From NCBI GenBank assembly GCA_029863035.1, contig JAOTWH010000070.1, positions 1 to 10,424 on the forward strand: a DNA stretch of 10,424 bases, given 5' to 3'. Below, one piece after another: positions 1 to 6,590 of this stretch (the stretch's first letter is position 1; each line of letters opens with the position of its first letter). Source of the DNA: Acidimicrobiia bacterium (GTDB lineage: Bacteria; Actinomycetota; Acidimicrobiia; UBA5794; JAOTWH01). Made by a program: the position numbers and the translations under genes. The notes below the pieces were generated by a model. That model searched no databases and was not told the origin of the DNA. It saw nothing but the letters and a program-made list of their open reading frames with translations.

Positions 1-457
1 CCGAGCCGAGGATCACGCCGATGACGGTTCCGGACACCCAGCCCGTGTAAAGCAACACGTCGGCCCCGAATTTGTAGGCGACGAGGTCCTGCTGGCCGCG
101 CCGGCTGGCATTGATCGTGAGGCCAAAGGTTTCGTCCACCAGCACATAGGCGAGAGCAGCTCGCACGGTCGGCGACCGCGGGCCGATCATGGCGGCCAGC
201 CGGGCCGACATGGGGAGGTGCCGAAGTGCAAGACCGGTGGTTGCTATCAGGACCGGCGCTGCGCCTGCGGACAACAGGCCGACCATGGCGAACTGGGCAG
301 CGCCAGACACGACAATCGCTGAAGCCAGCACGGCCAGCCAACCTGTCATGCCAGCGTCCACCGCCAGCGCTCCGAAGGCGACGCCAAACGCGCCGACCGC
401 CACCAGGATCACGACGCCGTCGCGCAATCCGGCACGAAATGACGGGTTGGCCAGCAT
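1..457 (-). CDS. azlC: AzlC-family branched-chain amino acid exporter subunit, C-terminus cut off by window edge
   Basis: Reading the minus strand from the ATG at 457 gives 152 open residues that run off the left edge; the family is usually about 230-240 residues, so roughly two thirds is present. Family marks are SGAAQFA (residues 51-57), LRHLPMSARLA (78-88) and LVDETFGL (106-113). Hydrophobic stretches lie near residues 14-33, 40-62, 66-78 and 131-151, as expected for a multi-pass inner-membrane protein. AzlC works with the small protein AzlD to export branched-chain amino acids and analogues; azlD would be expected beyond the left edge. The ATG at 457 is the first start after an in-frame TAG four codons upstream, and there is no Shine-Dalgarno sequence before it. 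The gene follows the oxidoreductase gene on the same strand after 63 bases, but may have its own promoter. The family call is firm; the exported substrate is inferred. Confidence 0.88.
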   Translation of the reverse strand, partial: MLANPSFRAGLRDGVVILVAVGAFGVAFGALAVDAGMTGWLAVLASAIVVSGAAQFAMVGLLSAGAAPVLIATTGLALRHLPMSARLAAMIGPRSPTVRAALAYVLVDETFGLTINASRRGQQDLVAYKFGADVLLYTGWVSGTVIGVILGS

Positions 458-468
458 CGATCGATGCT
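453..468. promoter_or_regulatory. 16-bp perfect palindrome over the azlC start, possible operator
   Basis: AGCATCGATCGATGCT is a perfect two-fold palindrome with no spacer. It covers the azlC start codon and most of the candidate -10 hexamer. A dimeric repressor bound here would block both transcription and a leaderless start. No regulator gene is visible in the window, so the protein that might bind is unknown. A second, 10-bp palindrome (GGGTTAACCC) lies just upstream. Confidence 0.35.
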
Positions 469-469
469 A
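464..469 (-). promoter_or_regulatory. Candidate -10 element of a leaderless azlC promoter
   Basis: On the minus strand the hexamer TAGCAT ends six bases before the azlC ATG. This fits the actinobacterial TAnnnT pattern and would place transcription start at or next to the A of the start codon. The absence of any Shine-Dalgarno sequence before this ATG agrees with a leaderless message, which is common in actinobacteria. No good -35 box is visible; TTCGAC lies 15 bases upstream of the hexamer. This is inference from spacing. Confidence 0.35.
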
Positions 470-474
470 CAGAG

Positions 475-484
475 GGGTTAACCC
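475..484. repeat. 10-bp palindrome GGGTTAACCC upstream of azlC
   Basis: A perfect 10-bp palindrome lies in the gap between the oxidoreductase stop and the azlC start, six bases from the larger palindrome. An isolated 10-bp palindrome is expected several times per 10 kb by chance, so its only interest is its position next to the 16-bp one. Confidence 0.2.
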
Positions 485-520
485 GTCGAAACGGCTGCCG
501 TCGTCAGCTCTGCTCAGCCG

Positions 521-1357
521 CTATCTCGATGCCCTGACGGCCTCGGCCACCGCCACCAAATCTGCCACGCGATGGGGCGAAGCGAGGGCGACCACTGAGT
601 GATCGACGCCTGCTTCTTCTGCCTGGGCGAGCCTCTCCGGCAATGAGGCGGGGTCGCCGGACCAGAATTGGATCGACTTTTCGATGTCGTCGAACTTGCG
701 GTCGACGCTCTCGCACCACGCGGCCAGCACCCCAGCCTTGTGGCGGAACGACTCGAGGTCGAAATCCATGCCGGGGGTGTTCCAGTGGTCAGCCCAGCGG
801 GCGGCGGTCCGCAACGTCCGCTTCTCCCCGCCACCGCCGATCACCAGCGGAGGGCGTGGCTGCTGAACCGGCTTCGGTTCGCAGCGAGCCGACTGCAGCC
901 GGTAATGGTCGCCGTCGAAGTCGGCGGTGTCCTCCGTCAGCAGGAGGTGGATCACCTCGATCGCCTCGTCGAAGCGATCGAATCGCTCCTTGAGGCCAGG
1001 AAGTTCGATCCCGTAGGCCTCGTGCTCATCGGCGTTCCAGCCGGCTCCGATTCCCAGGTCTAGTCGACCATCGGAGATGACGTCGAGCGTCGCCGCCATG
1101 TTGGCCAGCACCGCCGGGTGCCGATGCGTGTTGCCGGTGACCATCACCCCGAGCCGCAACCGGGAGGTGATCGATGCCAGCGCCGAGAGCAGCACCCAGC
1201 CCTCGAGGCATGGCCCGCTGGCATCGCCTCGAATCGGCATGAAATGATCGAACGTCCACCCTCCTGCGAAGACGTCCATGTCGTCCGCTTCCACCCAAAC
1301 GTCTCGGACGGCGGTCCAGTCGGTGTGCATTGGCGCCGTCTTGAACGAAACTTTCAT
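521..1357 (-). CDS. LLM-class oxidoreductase, probably F420-dependent
   Basis: A complete 278-residue protein of the bacterial luciferase-like monooxygenase family (TIM-barrel fold), probably cytoplasmic. Visible family marks are TFDHFMPI (residues 35-42), the GNTHRHPAVLANMAATLDV region (75-93), ISDGRLDLGIGAGWN (94-108) and PPLVIGGGG (169-177) followed by AARWADHWN (185-193). Such proteins use F420H2 or FMNH2. The SDGRxxLGxGAGW pattern is shared by F420-dependent members, and I favour F420, but the cofactor is not proven by sequence. The start at 1357 is supported by AAGGAGG (plus-strand 1363-1369) five bases upstream on the minus strand. The gene is divergent from the alpha/beta hydrolase at 1518 and is followed by azlC on the same strand. 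Its substrate cannot be read from the sequence. Length is normal for the family and nothing appears broken. Confidence 0.92.
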   Translation of the reverse strand: MKVSFKTAPMHTDWTAVRDVWVEADDMDVFAGGWTFDHFMPIRGDASGPCLEGWVLLSALASITSRLRLGVMVTGNTHRHPAVLANMAATLDVISDGRLDLGIGAGWNADEHEAYGIELPGLKERFDRFDEAIEVIHLLLTEDTADFDGDHYRLQSARCEPKPVQQPRPPLVIGGGGEKRTLRTAARWADHWNTPGMDFDLESFRHKAGVLAAWCESVDRKFDDIEKSIQFWSGDPASLPERLAQAEEAGVDHSVVALASPHRVADLVAVAEAVRASR

Positions 1358-1390
1358 GGCAGCCTCCTTATTTGCTCCGGGCTAGGTTGC

Positions 1391-1422
1391 CACATCGGCC
1401 GTCCGCTTGACGAATCGATGTG
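1391..1422. repeat. Inverted repeat CACATCG / CGATGTG in the divergent intergenic region
   Basis: Perfect 7-bp arms at 1391-1397 and 1416-1422 are separated by 18 bases, in the 160-bp gap between the divergently transcribed oxidoreductase and hydrolase genes. TTGACG (1407-1412), a possible -35 box for the hydrolase, lies between the arms. The position would suit a shared operator, but the arms are short and chance is possible. Confidence 0.25.
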
Positions 1423-1438
1423 TGGGGTGGCCTAGTGT
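1407..1438 (+). promoter_or_regulatory. Candidate promoter for the hydrolase genes
   Basis: TTGACG (1407-1412) is a good -35 match. The best TAnnnT hexamer downstream is TAGTGT (1433-1438), but the 20-base spacer is longer than the usual 16-18. The hexamer sits inside the left arm of the inverted repeat at 1431-1489. It is a plausible but unproven start of transcription for the plus-strand genes beginning at 1518. Confidence 0.28.
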
Positions 1439-1489
1439 CGACGAGGTCGGGCTCCTGTGGTCGGCTTTGGCCGCCCGCTCGACACTTGG
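1431..1489. repeat. Spaced inverted repeat upstream of the alpha/beta hydrolase
   Basis: CCTAGTGTCGA (1431-1441) and TCGACACTTGG (1479-1489) are inverted copies with one mismatch in 11, separated by 37 bases. A CGGGC/GCCCG pair (1448-1452 and 1473-1477) lies further inside, so the transcript could fold into a long imperfect stem ending about 28 bases before the hydrolase start. It could be a pair of operator half-sites or a 5' leader structure. No run of T follows, so it is not a standard terminator. Confidence 0.35.
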
Positions 1490-1500
1490 AGACTGAGCCG

Positions 1501-1521
1501 GTGACGGAGGGAAACCTATGA
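1501..1521 (+). CDS. Possible six-codon leader reading frame before the hydrolase
   Basis: A GTG at 1501 opens a six-codon frame (MTEGNL) whose TGA stop overlaps the hydrolase ATG in an ATGA arrangement. GGAG at 1488-1491 lies nine bases before the GTG. The hydrolase has its own GGAGG inside this frame, so it does not need coupling, and the mini-frame may be chance. Listed because a similar six-codon frame precedes the first permease gene. Confidence 0.18.
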   Translation: MTEGNL

Positions 1522-2312
1522 CCAAGGCAGCCGTGGGCGAAGTTGAGTTGTACTACGAGGATTACGGCCAGGGCCCGCCGGTGGTGCTCATCCATGGGCT
1601 GGCGGGTGACTGCAGCGCATGGCAGGCCCAGATAGAGAGACTGGAGCCGAACTACCGGGTGATCGCCTTCGACAACCGGGGCGCCGGCCGCAGCTCGGCG
1701 CCGGACTACCCATACACGACCAGACACTTCGCCGACGACACGGTGGGGCTGCTCGATGAGCTGGGAATCACCGAGCCCGTCCATCTGATCGCTCGCTCCA
1801 TGGGCGGCGCCATCGCCCAGGAGATCGCTCTGGGTTATCCGGACAGGGTACGGGCCATGATCATCACGGCCTCGTTCGGCAAGCTGGACCGCTACGGCTA
1901 CCAGATACTCGACGGCATCAACGAGATCGTGAAGACGCAGGGTTACGGCCCTGCCGCCAAGATCCAATCGTTGTTCTTTTTTCCGCCTTCTTACTTCAAC
2001 GAGCACCGCGAGCAGATGGAGGCCTTCGAGGCAGCGCTCGCCGACACCGACCGGCCGATCCACGGCTACACCCATTCCACCCACGCTTGCCTCACCCATG
2101 ACACGCTGGATCGTTTGGGCCAGGTGCAATGCCCAACGCTGGTCTTGGCCGGCGGGCAGGATGTCCTATGCGCGGCCGATGCTTCGAGACAGATCGCCGA
2201 TCGGATACCGGGTTGCGAACTGAAGATCTACGAAGAGGCCAGCCACTTCTTCTTGATCCAGTGCTTTGAGGAATCGATGCAGGACATCGAGCACTTCTTG
2301 CAGAGACACTGA
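1518..2312 (+). CDS. Alpha/beta-fold hydrolase
   Basis: A complete 264-residue soluble alpha/beta hydrolase. The oxyanion-loop HG is at residues 26-27, the FDNRGAGRS turn at 51-59, the nucleophile elbow is ARSMGG with Ser94, the likely acid is Asp215 in GGQDVLC, and the likely base is His243 in EASHFF. A variable cap region spans about residues 120-195. The elbow has Ala where many relatives have Gly two positions before the serine; this variant is tolerated in the fold. The family includes esterases, lactonases and C-C bond hydrolases such as 3-oxoadipate enol-lactonase, and the exact reaction cannot be read here. The ATG at 1518 is preceded by GGAGG (1506-1510) seven bases upstream. A CocE-type hydrolase starts 93 bases after its stop, so the two are probably co-transcribed. 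There is no signal peptide, so the enzyme is probably cytoplasmic. Confidence 0.93.
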   Translation: MTKAAVGEVELYYEDYGQGPPVVLIHGLAGDCSAWQAQIERLEPNYRVIAFDNRGAGRSSAPDYPYTTRHFADDTVGLLDELGITEPVHLIARSMGGAIAQEIALGYPDRVRAMIITASFGKLDRYGYQILDGINEIVKTQGYGPAAKIQSLFFFPPSYFNEHREQMEAFEAALADTDRPIHGYTHSTHACLTHDTLDRLGQVQCPTLVLAGGQDVLCAADASRQIADRIPGCELKIYEEASHFFLIQCFEESMQDIEHFLQRH

Positions 2313-2331
2313 AGGCTGCGCCATCGCCGAG

Positions 2332-2357
2332 CACTAGTTTCGAAGCACCAACTGGTG
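2332..2357 (+). repeat. Small inter-gene hairpin between the two hydrolase genes
   Basis: CACTAGTT (2332-2339) and AACTGGTG (2350-2357) can pair in RNA over 8 bp, counting one G-U pair, with a 10-base loop. There is no following T run. It lies about 50 bases before the next start codon and could affect message stability, but it may be chance. Confidence 0.2.
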
Positions 2358-2405
2358 GAGCCCGAAGTGGCGACAATGTTGGAAGGCGAAGAACGGAGGG
2401 ACTCG

Positions 2406-4160
2406 ATGCCGAAACCGGATATAGAGCGCACCGAGGTAGCGGATGGAATGCGCATCACGTGGCAGCAGCCGATCCCTATGGACGACGGCACGGTGCTGCG
2501 GGCGGACGTATTCCGTCCCGTCGAGGACGGCCGCTACCCGGTGATCCTGACGTATGGCATCTATGCCAAGGGGGTCGCTTACCGCGAGGGTTACCCCCAC
2601 CAGTGGGAAAAGATGGTGGCGGATCATCCCGAGATCCTCGAAGGGTCCACCAACAAGTACCAGAACTGGGAGGTGACCGATCCAGAGCGCTGGATCCCCG
2701 ACGGCTACGTCTGCGTGCGGGTGGACTCCCGCGGTGCCGGCTGGTCCCCAGGCTTCATGCAGCCGAACTCGCCTCAGGAGATCGAGGACCTGTACCAGTG
2801 CATCGAGTGGGCGGGCACGGCGGAGTGGTGCAACGGCAGGGTGGGGATGCTCGGAATCTCCTACTACGCCAGGAATCAATGGCGGGTGGCGGGCATGCAC
2901 CCCCCGCATCTTGCCGCCACCATCCCCTGGGAAGGCGCCAACGACCCCTACCGAGACTCCGGCTACCACGGCGGCATCCTCAGCCAGTTCCTGGAGCTGT
3001 GGTCGAAGGTCCAGGTCGCCAACGTCCAATACGGCCGGGGCGATAAGGCACTGAAGAATCCCAACACCGGCGAGTCGGTAGCCGGCCCCATCACGTTGTC
3101 GGATGAGGAGTTGGCCGCCAACCGGGTCAACGCCTACGAGGAGCTGAAGGCCCATCCGCTCAATGACGAGTGGCATCGGGCGCGGACGGCCGACCTCTCA
3201 ATGGTCACGGTGCCGCTGCTGACGTGTGCCAACTGGGGTGGCCAAGGAATCCACCCGCGGGGAAACTTCAACGGCTTCGTCGAGGCAACATCGCCCCAGA
3301 AATGGCTCGAGGTGCATGGCGACTCCCACTGGTCGCTGTTCTCCAGCGCCTACGGCCTTGATCTGCAGAAGCGGTTCTTCGACCACTTCCTCAAGGGCAT
3401 CGACAACGGCTGGGATGCCACCCCGCCCGTGATGCTCAACGTGCGCTATCCGGGAGAGAAGTTCGTCCTCCGCTACGAGAACGAGTGGCCGCTGGCTCGC
3501 ACGCGGTGGACGAAGCTCTACGTCGATCCGGCCAACCGGGCGCTATCTCCCGAGCTGCCGTCCGGGGAGACCGCTGTGGAGTACGAGGCGCTCGGCCACG
3601 GCGTCACGTTCAGCATGGCCCCGTTCGAGAAAGAGACCGAGATCACGGGTCCCATGGCAGCCAAGCTGTTCGTCTCCTCGGATACCGAAGACGCCGACCT
3701 TTTCGTGGTCGTGCGGGTCTTCGACCCCGACGGCGACGAGCTGACCTTCATGGGCTCGACCGACCCCAACACCCCGATCGCCAACGGGTGGCTTCGTGCC
3801 AGCCACCGCGCCCTCGACCCGGACAGGAGCCTGCCGTATCGGCCCTATCACCCTCACGACCGGGTTGAGCCCCTCGCTCCCGGCGAGGTTTATGAGTGCG
3901 ATGTCGAGGTTTCGACATCGAGCATCGTGATCCCGGAGGGTTGGCGTCTGGCGCTGACCGTGCGCGGCAAGGATTATGAGTACGGCGGCGAACTGGGCGA
4001 GTTCGCACAGCGTTTCCATTACGCAACTCGCGGCACCGGTGGCATGACCCATAACGACCTGGACAACCGGCCCCCAGACATCTTCGGAGGCCGGGTCACG
4101 CTTCACGCCGGTGGGGGCCGGGATCCTTACCTCCTGGTGCCGATCATCTCGAAAGAATGA
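2406..4160 (+). CDS. CocE/NonD-family hydrolase (X-Pro dipeptidyl-peptidase S15-like)
   Basis: From the ATG at 2406 this is a 584-residue protein. An in-frame GTG at 2355 would add 17 residues, but GGAGGG (2395-2400) sits five bases before 2406, so I prefer the ATG. The N-terminal alpha/beta-hydrolase domain (about 15-335) has RVDSRGAGWSPG (105-116), the nucleophile elbow GMLGISYYARNQW (147-159, Ser152) and HGDSHWS (304-310), which contains the candidate catalytic histidine. The C-terminal part (about 345-575) resembles the beta-rich PepX_C domain. Relatives cleave X-Pro dipeptides, cocaine-like esters or acyl-amide side chains. The acid position, Asp in the SWSDQG form of the motif, reads NWGGQG here (276-281), so the usual triad acid seems absent. 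There is no signal peptide, so it is probably cytoplasmic. It lies between an alpha/beta hydrolase and a SnoaL-like gene, upstream of a peptide-type importer, which suits processing of an imported amide or ester. Substrate unknown. Confidence 0.9.
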   Translation: MPKPDIERTEVADGMRITWQQPIPMDDGTVLRADVFRPVEDGRYPVILTYGIYAKGVAYREGYPHQWEKMVADHPEILEGSTNKYQNWEVTDPERWIPDGYVCVRVDSRGAGWSPGFMQPNSPQEIEDLYQCIEWAGTAEWCNGRVGMLGISYYARNQWRVAGMHPPHLAATIPWEGANDPYRDSGYHGGILSQFLELWSKVQVANVQYGRGDKALKNPNTGESVAGPITLSDEELAANRVNAYEELKAHPLNDEWHRARTADLSMVTVPLLTCANWGGQGIHPRGNFNGFVEATSPQKWLEVHGDSHWSLFSSAYGLDLQKRFFDHFLKGIDNGWDATPPVMLNVRYPGEKFVLRYENEWPLARTRWTKLYVDPANRALSPELPSGETAVEYEALGHGVTFSMAPFEKETEITGPMAAKLFVSSDTEDADLFVVVRVFDPDGDELTFMGSTDPNTPIANGWLRASHRALDPDRSLPYRPYHPHDRVEPLAPGEVYECDVEVSTSSIVIPEGWRLALTVRGKDYEYGGELGEFAQRFHYATRGTGGMTHNDLDNRPPDIFGGRVTLHAGGGRDPYLLVPIISKE

Positions 4161-4258
4161 CGCGGTGTGGTCCAGTTATTGACGCCAGGTTGGGGCCACC
4201 TTCGAAATCTTCTCTACTGTCGCGCTATGGATGACGCCCACCCACCAAAGGATCGAGA

Positions 4259-4720
4259 ATGCAAGATCACGAGCACATCTCTTTGTTCGGACCGGTGACA
4301 TGCACCTGCACCGACCAAGAGGCTGCCAACCTGGAACTGGTGACCCGCTACCGGGCCGCCAAAGTGTCGGAGCGGGCCCCATTCCTGGCGCCTGACTTCG
4401 TTCGGCACCGGGCCGGGTTCAGCCACATTGGCGAGTTGTTCGGCACCGACGGCGGCGCCGGGATGAACGACGAGTCGATCGCCAACCGCCAGAACGTCCT
4501 CATCGAGCTGACCGCCAAGGATGACAAGGTGTGGGGCATCTTCCGCATCGTGGGGACCCACACCGGCACGGTCTACGGGATCCCCGCCACCGGCAAGACC
4601 ATCGACGCCATAGAGGTGGCGCTGTGGAGGCTCCGGGGTGGCCTCATCGCGGAAGCATGGTATTTCGGCGACGAACTGGGTCTTCTCCGCCAGCTCGGAG
4701 TGGCGCCGCCCACCGGATGA
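4259..4720 (+). CDS. SnoaL-like (NTF2-fold) polyketide-cyclase/isomerase-type protein
   Basis: A complete 153-residue protein. The stretch VGTHTGTVYGIPATGKTI (98-115), followed by IEVALWRLRGGLIAEAWYFGDELGLLRQLG (118-147), matches the C-terminal half of SnoaL-like proteins, which use an NTF2-like cone fold to bind small hydrophobic substrates. In many relatives the segment reads IVEHW; here it is IAEAW, so the histidine is replaced by alanine. A CTC pair of cysteines (residues 15 and 17) near the N-terminus is unusual for the family. The ATG at 4259 has AAAGGA (4247-4252) six bases upstream. It starts 98 bases after the CocE-type gene on the same strand, and the importer promoter lies just downstream, so it probably closes the hydrolase operon. 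Members range from ring cyclases and epoxide hydrolase-like enzymes to proteins of unknown role; no specific reaction is claimed. Confidence 0.82.
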   Translation: MQDHEHISLFGPVTCTCTDQEAANLELVTRYRAAKVSERAPFLAPDFVRHRAGFSHIGELFGTDGGAGMNDESIANRQNVLIELTAKDDKVWGIFRIVGTHTGTVYGIPATGKTIDAIEVALWRLRGGLIAEAWYFGDELGLLRQLGVAPPTG

Positions 4721-4749
4721 CATCGCGGCCCGGGTTGGCTCCCACCCAG

Positions 4750-4779
4750 TTGACAGCCGTACGGCCTGGGGTCTAGCTT
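4750..4779 (+). promoter_or_regulatory. Sigma70-like promoter of the ABC importer operon
   Basis: A consensus -35 box, TTGACA (4750-4755), is followed after 18 bases by TAGCTT (4774-4779), which fits the TAnnnT -10 pattern. It lies upstream of the substrate-binding protein start at 4858, giving a predicted leader of about 70 bases. The 10-bp palindrome GCCGTACGGC (4756-4765) begins immediately after the -35 box, where a repressor could block RNA polymerase. This is the best promoter candidate in the window. Confidence 0.55.
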
Positions 4780-4857
4780 CCCCCCTAATTCGGAGTCGAT
4801 CGCGGCCGCCGATGGTCGTCGAGACTTCGAAAAGTCAACCTTTTGGGAGTATTCAGC

Positions 4858-6576
4858 ATGAGCATTCAGCCCAGGCGATTCCAGGGCATGCGTGCCCTGC
4901 TCGTCATCACGATATTGCTGGCGCTGGTAGCGGCTGCCTGCACCTCGAGCGACGATTCCTCCGACACCACGTCTGGAGGAACCGAACCGCAGGGCACCGC
5001 TGCAGACAGTGGCGTCAATAACCCAGGAATCTACGTTCATGCCGCCGACGACGAGCCGATCAGCATCGACCCGGCGCAGGCCTCGGCGGGCGAGGCCGGC
5101 GAGACGGTGATCCTCCAGGTGTACGACCGCCTGGTCGATGTCGGTCCCGGTGGGCCGGACCTGGTCCCCGGACTCTCGACGGAGGTGCCGAGCGTCGACA
5201 ACGGTCTCATCTCTGCCGACGGCCTGACCTACACATTCCCGATCCGTGAAGGCGTAGTGTTCCACGACGGCAGTTCGCTCACGGCCGATGTCGTGAAGTT
5301 CTCGTGGGACCGTGCGCTGACTATGGCCTTGCCCGAGGGCAACAGCAGCGTCCTCTCCGACCTCATCGCGAGCACGTCGGTCGATGGCAACAACTTCGTC
5401 GTGACCTTGAACGAGCGAAACGCAGCGTTCCTCAATTCGGTGGTCACTGCCGCGGTCGCCTCCATCGTCAGTCAAGAGGGCGTCGAGGCCAACGGCGGGG
5501 TGGTGGCCGGCCAGCCCAACGGGTTCTTCTCGGGCGACGCGATCGGTACCGGTCCCTACACCCTGGCGGCTTGGAACCGCAACGAGGACATCCAATTGGA
5601 GGTCTTCGACGACTACTGGGGTGAGCCTGCCACGCTCGATGTGCGCATCGAGCAGGTTCCCGACTCCGACGTACGGGTGCTCGGGCTGCGGGCTGGCGAA
5701 TACGACTCCATCGAAACCGACCCGACCTTTGTCGCAGACCTGGAAGACGCCGATGGCGTAACGGTCTTCACCGGGGGATGGTTGCTGGAGCCGGTTCATG
5801 TCGGCCTCAACCTCGACATCCAAGAGGACGCGTTGCCGCCCGGGGACACAGTCCCGGCGGACTTCTTCTGGGATCCGAAGGTACGCCAGGCGTTCAACTA
5901 CGCCTTCGACTACACCGGATTCATCGACGGCGGATTGGTTGGTCTTGGCGGCGTCGTCCCGCACTACCTGCCGCAGGGAATGCTCGCGTACGACGACTCG
6001 CTTCCTCGCTACGAGACAGACCTGGCTCGCGCCGAGGAGCTGTTCCGGGAGACCGGGTGGTGGGATGAAGGCTTCGAGATGACGGTGCTCGTCGAGGAGG
6101 GCGGCATCTTCGAGACGGCGGGTCTCGTCATGAAGGACTCGCTGGAAGGCCTCAACCCGAACTTCATCATCAATGTCCTGGCGGTGGTCGAGCAGCAGTT
6201 CGACGATGCACACGCGGCGGTACCGTTCGAATACCCAGCGTGGATCAAGAACGCCGATCCGTTCGGTGACCCGGCGGCGTTGTTCGCTGCCTATTACCAC
6301 CCGGACGGGGAGTGGGGCGACGTTCACAAATTCCGCAACGGGTTCCAAGATGCGGACGGCATCGCCGCTCTGATCGACGAGGCCGCTGTGTCTGTGGACA
6401 CCGCGCGCCGGATCGAGATCTACCAGGAACTGACCCGGCTCCTCTTCGATGATCCGATGTGGATCATCCCGGGGAACGAGCGGGCCCTCATGGCCCACCG
6501 CAGTTGGGTGCAAAACTTCGACATGAACCCGCTGTGGCCGCGGCCCAGCCTGAAGTTCCAGTTCTTCGACAAGTAG
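4858..6576 (+). CDS. Lipoprotein substrate-binding protein of a peptide-type ABC importer (SBP family 5)
   Basis: From the ATG at 4858 the protein has 572 residues. GGGAG at 4845-4849 lies eight bases upstream; an in-frame TTG at 4843 would overlap this site and is unlikely. The N-terminus has basic residues, a hydrophobic core (about 13-25) and LVAAAC with Cys28, a lipoprotein signal with Ala at -3, followed by a Ser/Thr/Asp-rich linker. The mature protein should be tethered outside the membrane. It then follows the family-5 (DppA/OppA/NikA) plan: EPISIDPAQA, LQVYDRLV, the YTFPIREGVVFHDGSSLTA-type segment, GTGPYTL, VRQAFNYAFD and the C-terminal ELTRLLFDDPMWI segment. It captures the substrate for the two permeases and two ATPases downstream. 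It is the first gene of the importer operon and has its own promoter. Family-5 proteins bind peptides, opines, sugars, nickel chelates and other solutes, so the ligand remains open. Confidence 0.93.
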   Translation: MSIQPRRFQGMRALLVITILLALVAAACTSSDDSSDTTSGGTEPQGTAADSGVNNPGIYVHAADDEPISIDPAQASAGEAGETVILQVYDRLVDVGPGGPDLVPGLSTEVPSVDNGLISADGLTYTFPIREGVVFHDGSSLTADVVKFSWDRALTMALPEGNSSVLSDLIASTSVDGNNFVVTLNERNAAFLNSVVTAAVASIVSQEGVEANGGVVAGQPNGFFSGDAIGTGPYTLAAWNRNEDIQLEVFDDYWGEPATLDVRIEQVPDSDVRVLGLRAGEYDSIETDPTFVADLEDADGVTVFTGGWLLEPVHVGLNLDIQEDALPPGDTVPADFFWDPKVRQAFNYAFDYTGFIDGGLVGLGGVVPHYLPQGMLAYDDSLPRYETDLARAEELFRETGWWDEGFEMTVLVEEGGIFETAGLVMKDSLEGLNPNFIINVLAVVEQQFDDAHAAVPFEYPAWIKNADPFGDPAALFAAYYHPDGEWGDVHKFRNGFQDADGIAALIDEAAVSVDTARRIEIYQELTRLLFDDPMWIIPGNERALMAHRSWVQNFDMNPLWPRPSLKFQFFDK

Positions 6577-6590
6577 ACAGGGCCAAACTT

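Noticed and set aside
189..602. A 137-codon plus-strand frame at the left end
   Set aside because: It runs antisense to azlC and to the end of the oxidoreductase gene, both of which show family motifs; its Ala/Thr/Arg-rich sequence looks like a shadow.
2355..2405. GTG at 2355 as the start of the CocE-type hydrolase
   Set aside because: There is no suitable ribosome binding site at the right distance, while the ATG at 2406 has GGAGGG five bases upstream; the extra 17 residues match no part of the family.
2334..3176. A 280-codon minus-strand frame opposite the CocE-type hydrolase
   Set aside because: Its composition is that of an antisense shadow, and the plus strand encodes clear catalytic motifs over the same bases.
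4167..4199. Possible hairpin GTGGTCC / GGGCCAC after the CocE-type gene, as a terminator, with TTGACG (4179-4184) in its loop as a promoter
   Set aside because: The stem is only 7 bp with a G-U pair and a 19-base loop, and no T run follows. No -10 hexamer lies at a proper distance from TTGACG (TACTGT is 30 bases away).
4823..4836. Small hairpin GACTT-CGAA-AAGTC just before the binding-protein ribosome binding site
   Set aside because: A five-base stem is too short to separate from chance, and it does not cover the Shine-Dalgarno sequence.
4843..4857. TTG at 4843 as the start of the binding protein
   Set aside because: It would overlap the GGGAG that serves the ATG at 4858, and it would place extra residues before a normal lipoprotein signal.
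4573..6513. A 646-codon open frame on the minus strand, opposite the binding protein and the end of the SnoaL-like gene
   Set aside because: Long antisense frames are common in GC-rich coding DNA. It resembles no family I know, and it lies opposite two well-supported genes whose families and starts are clear.
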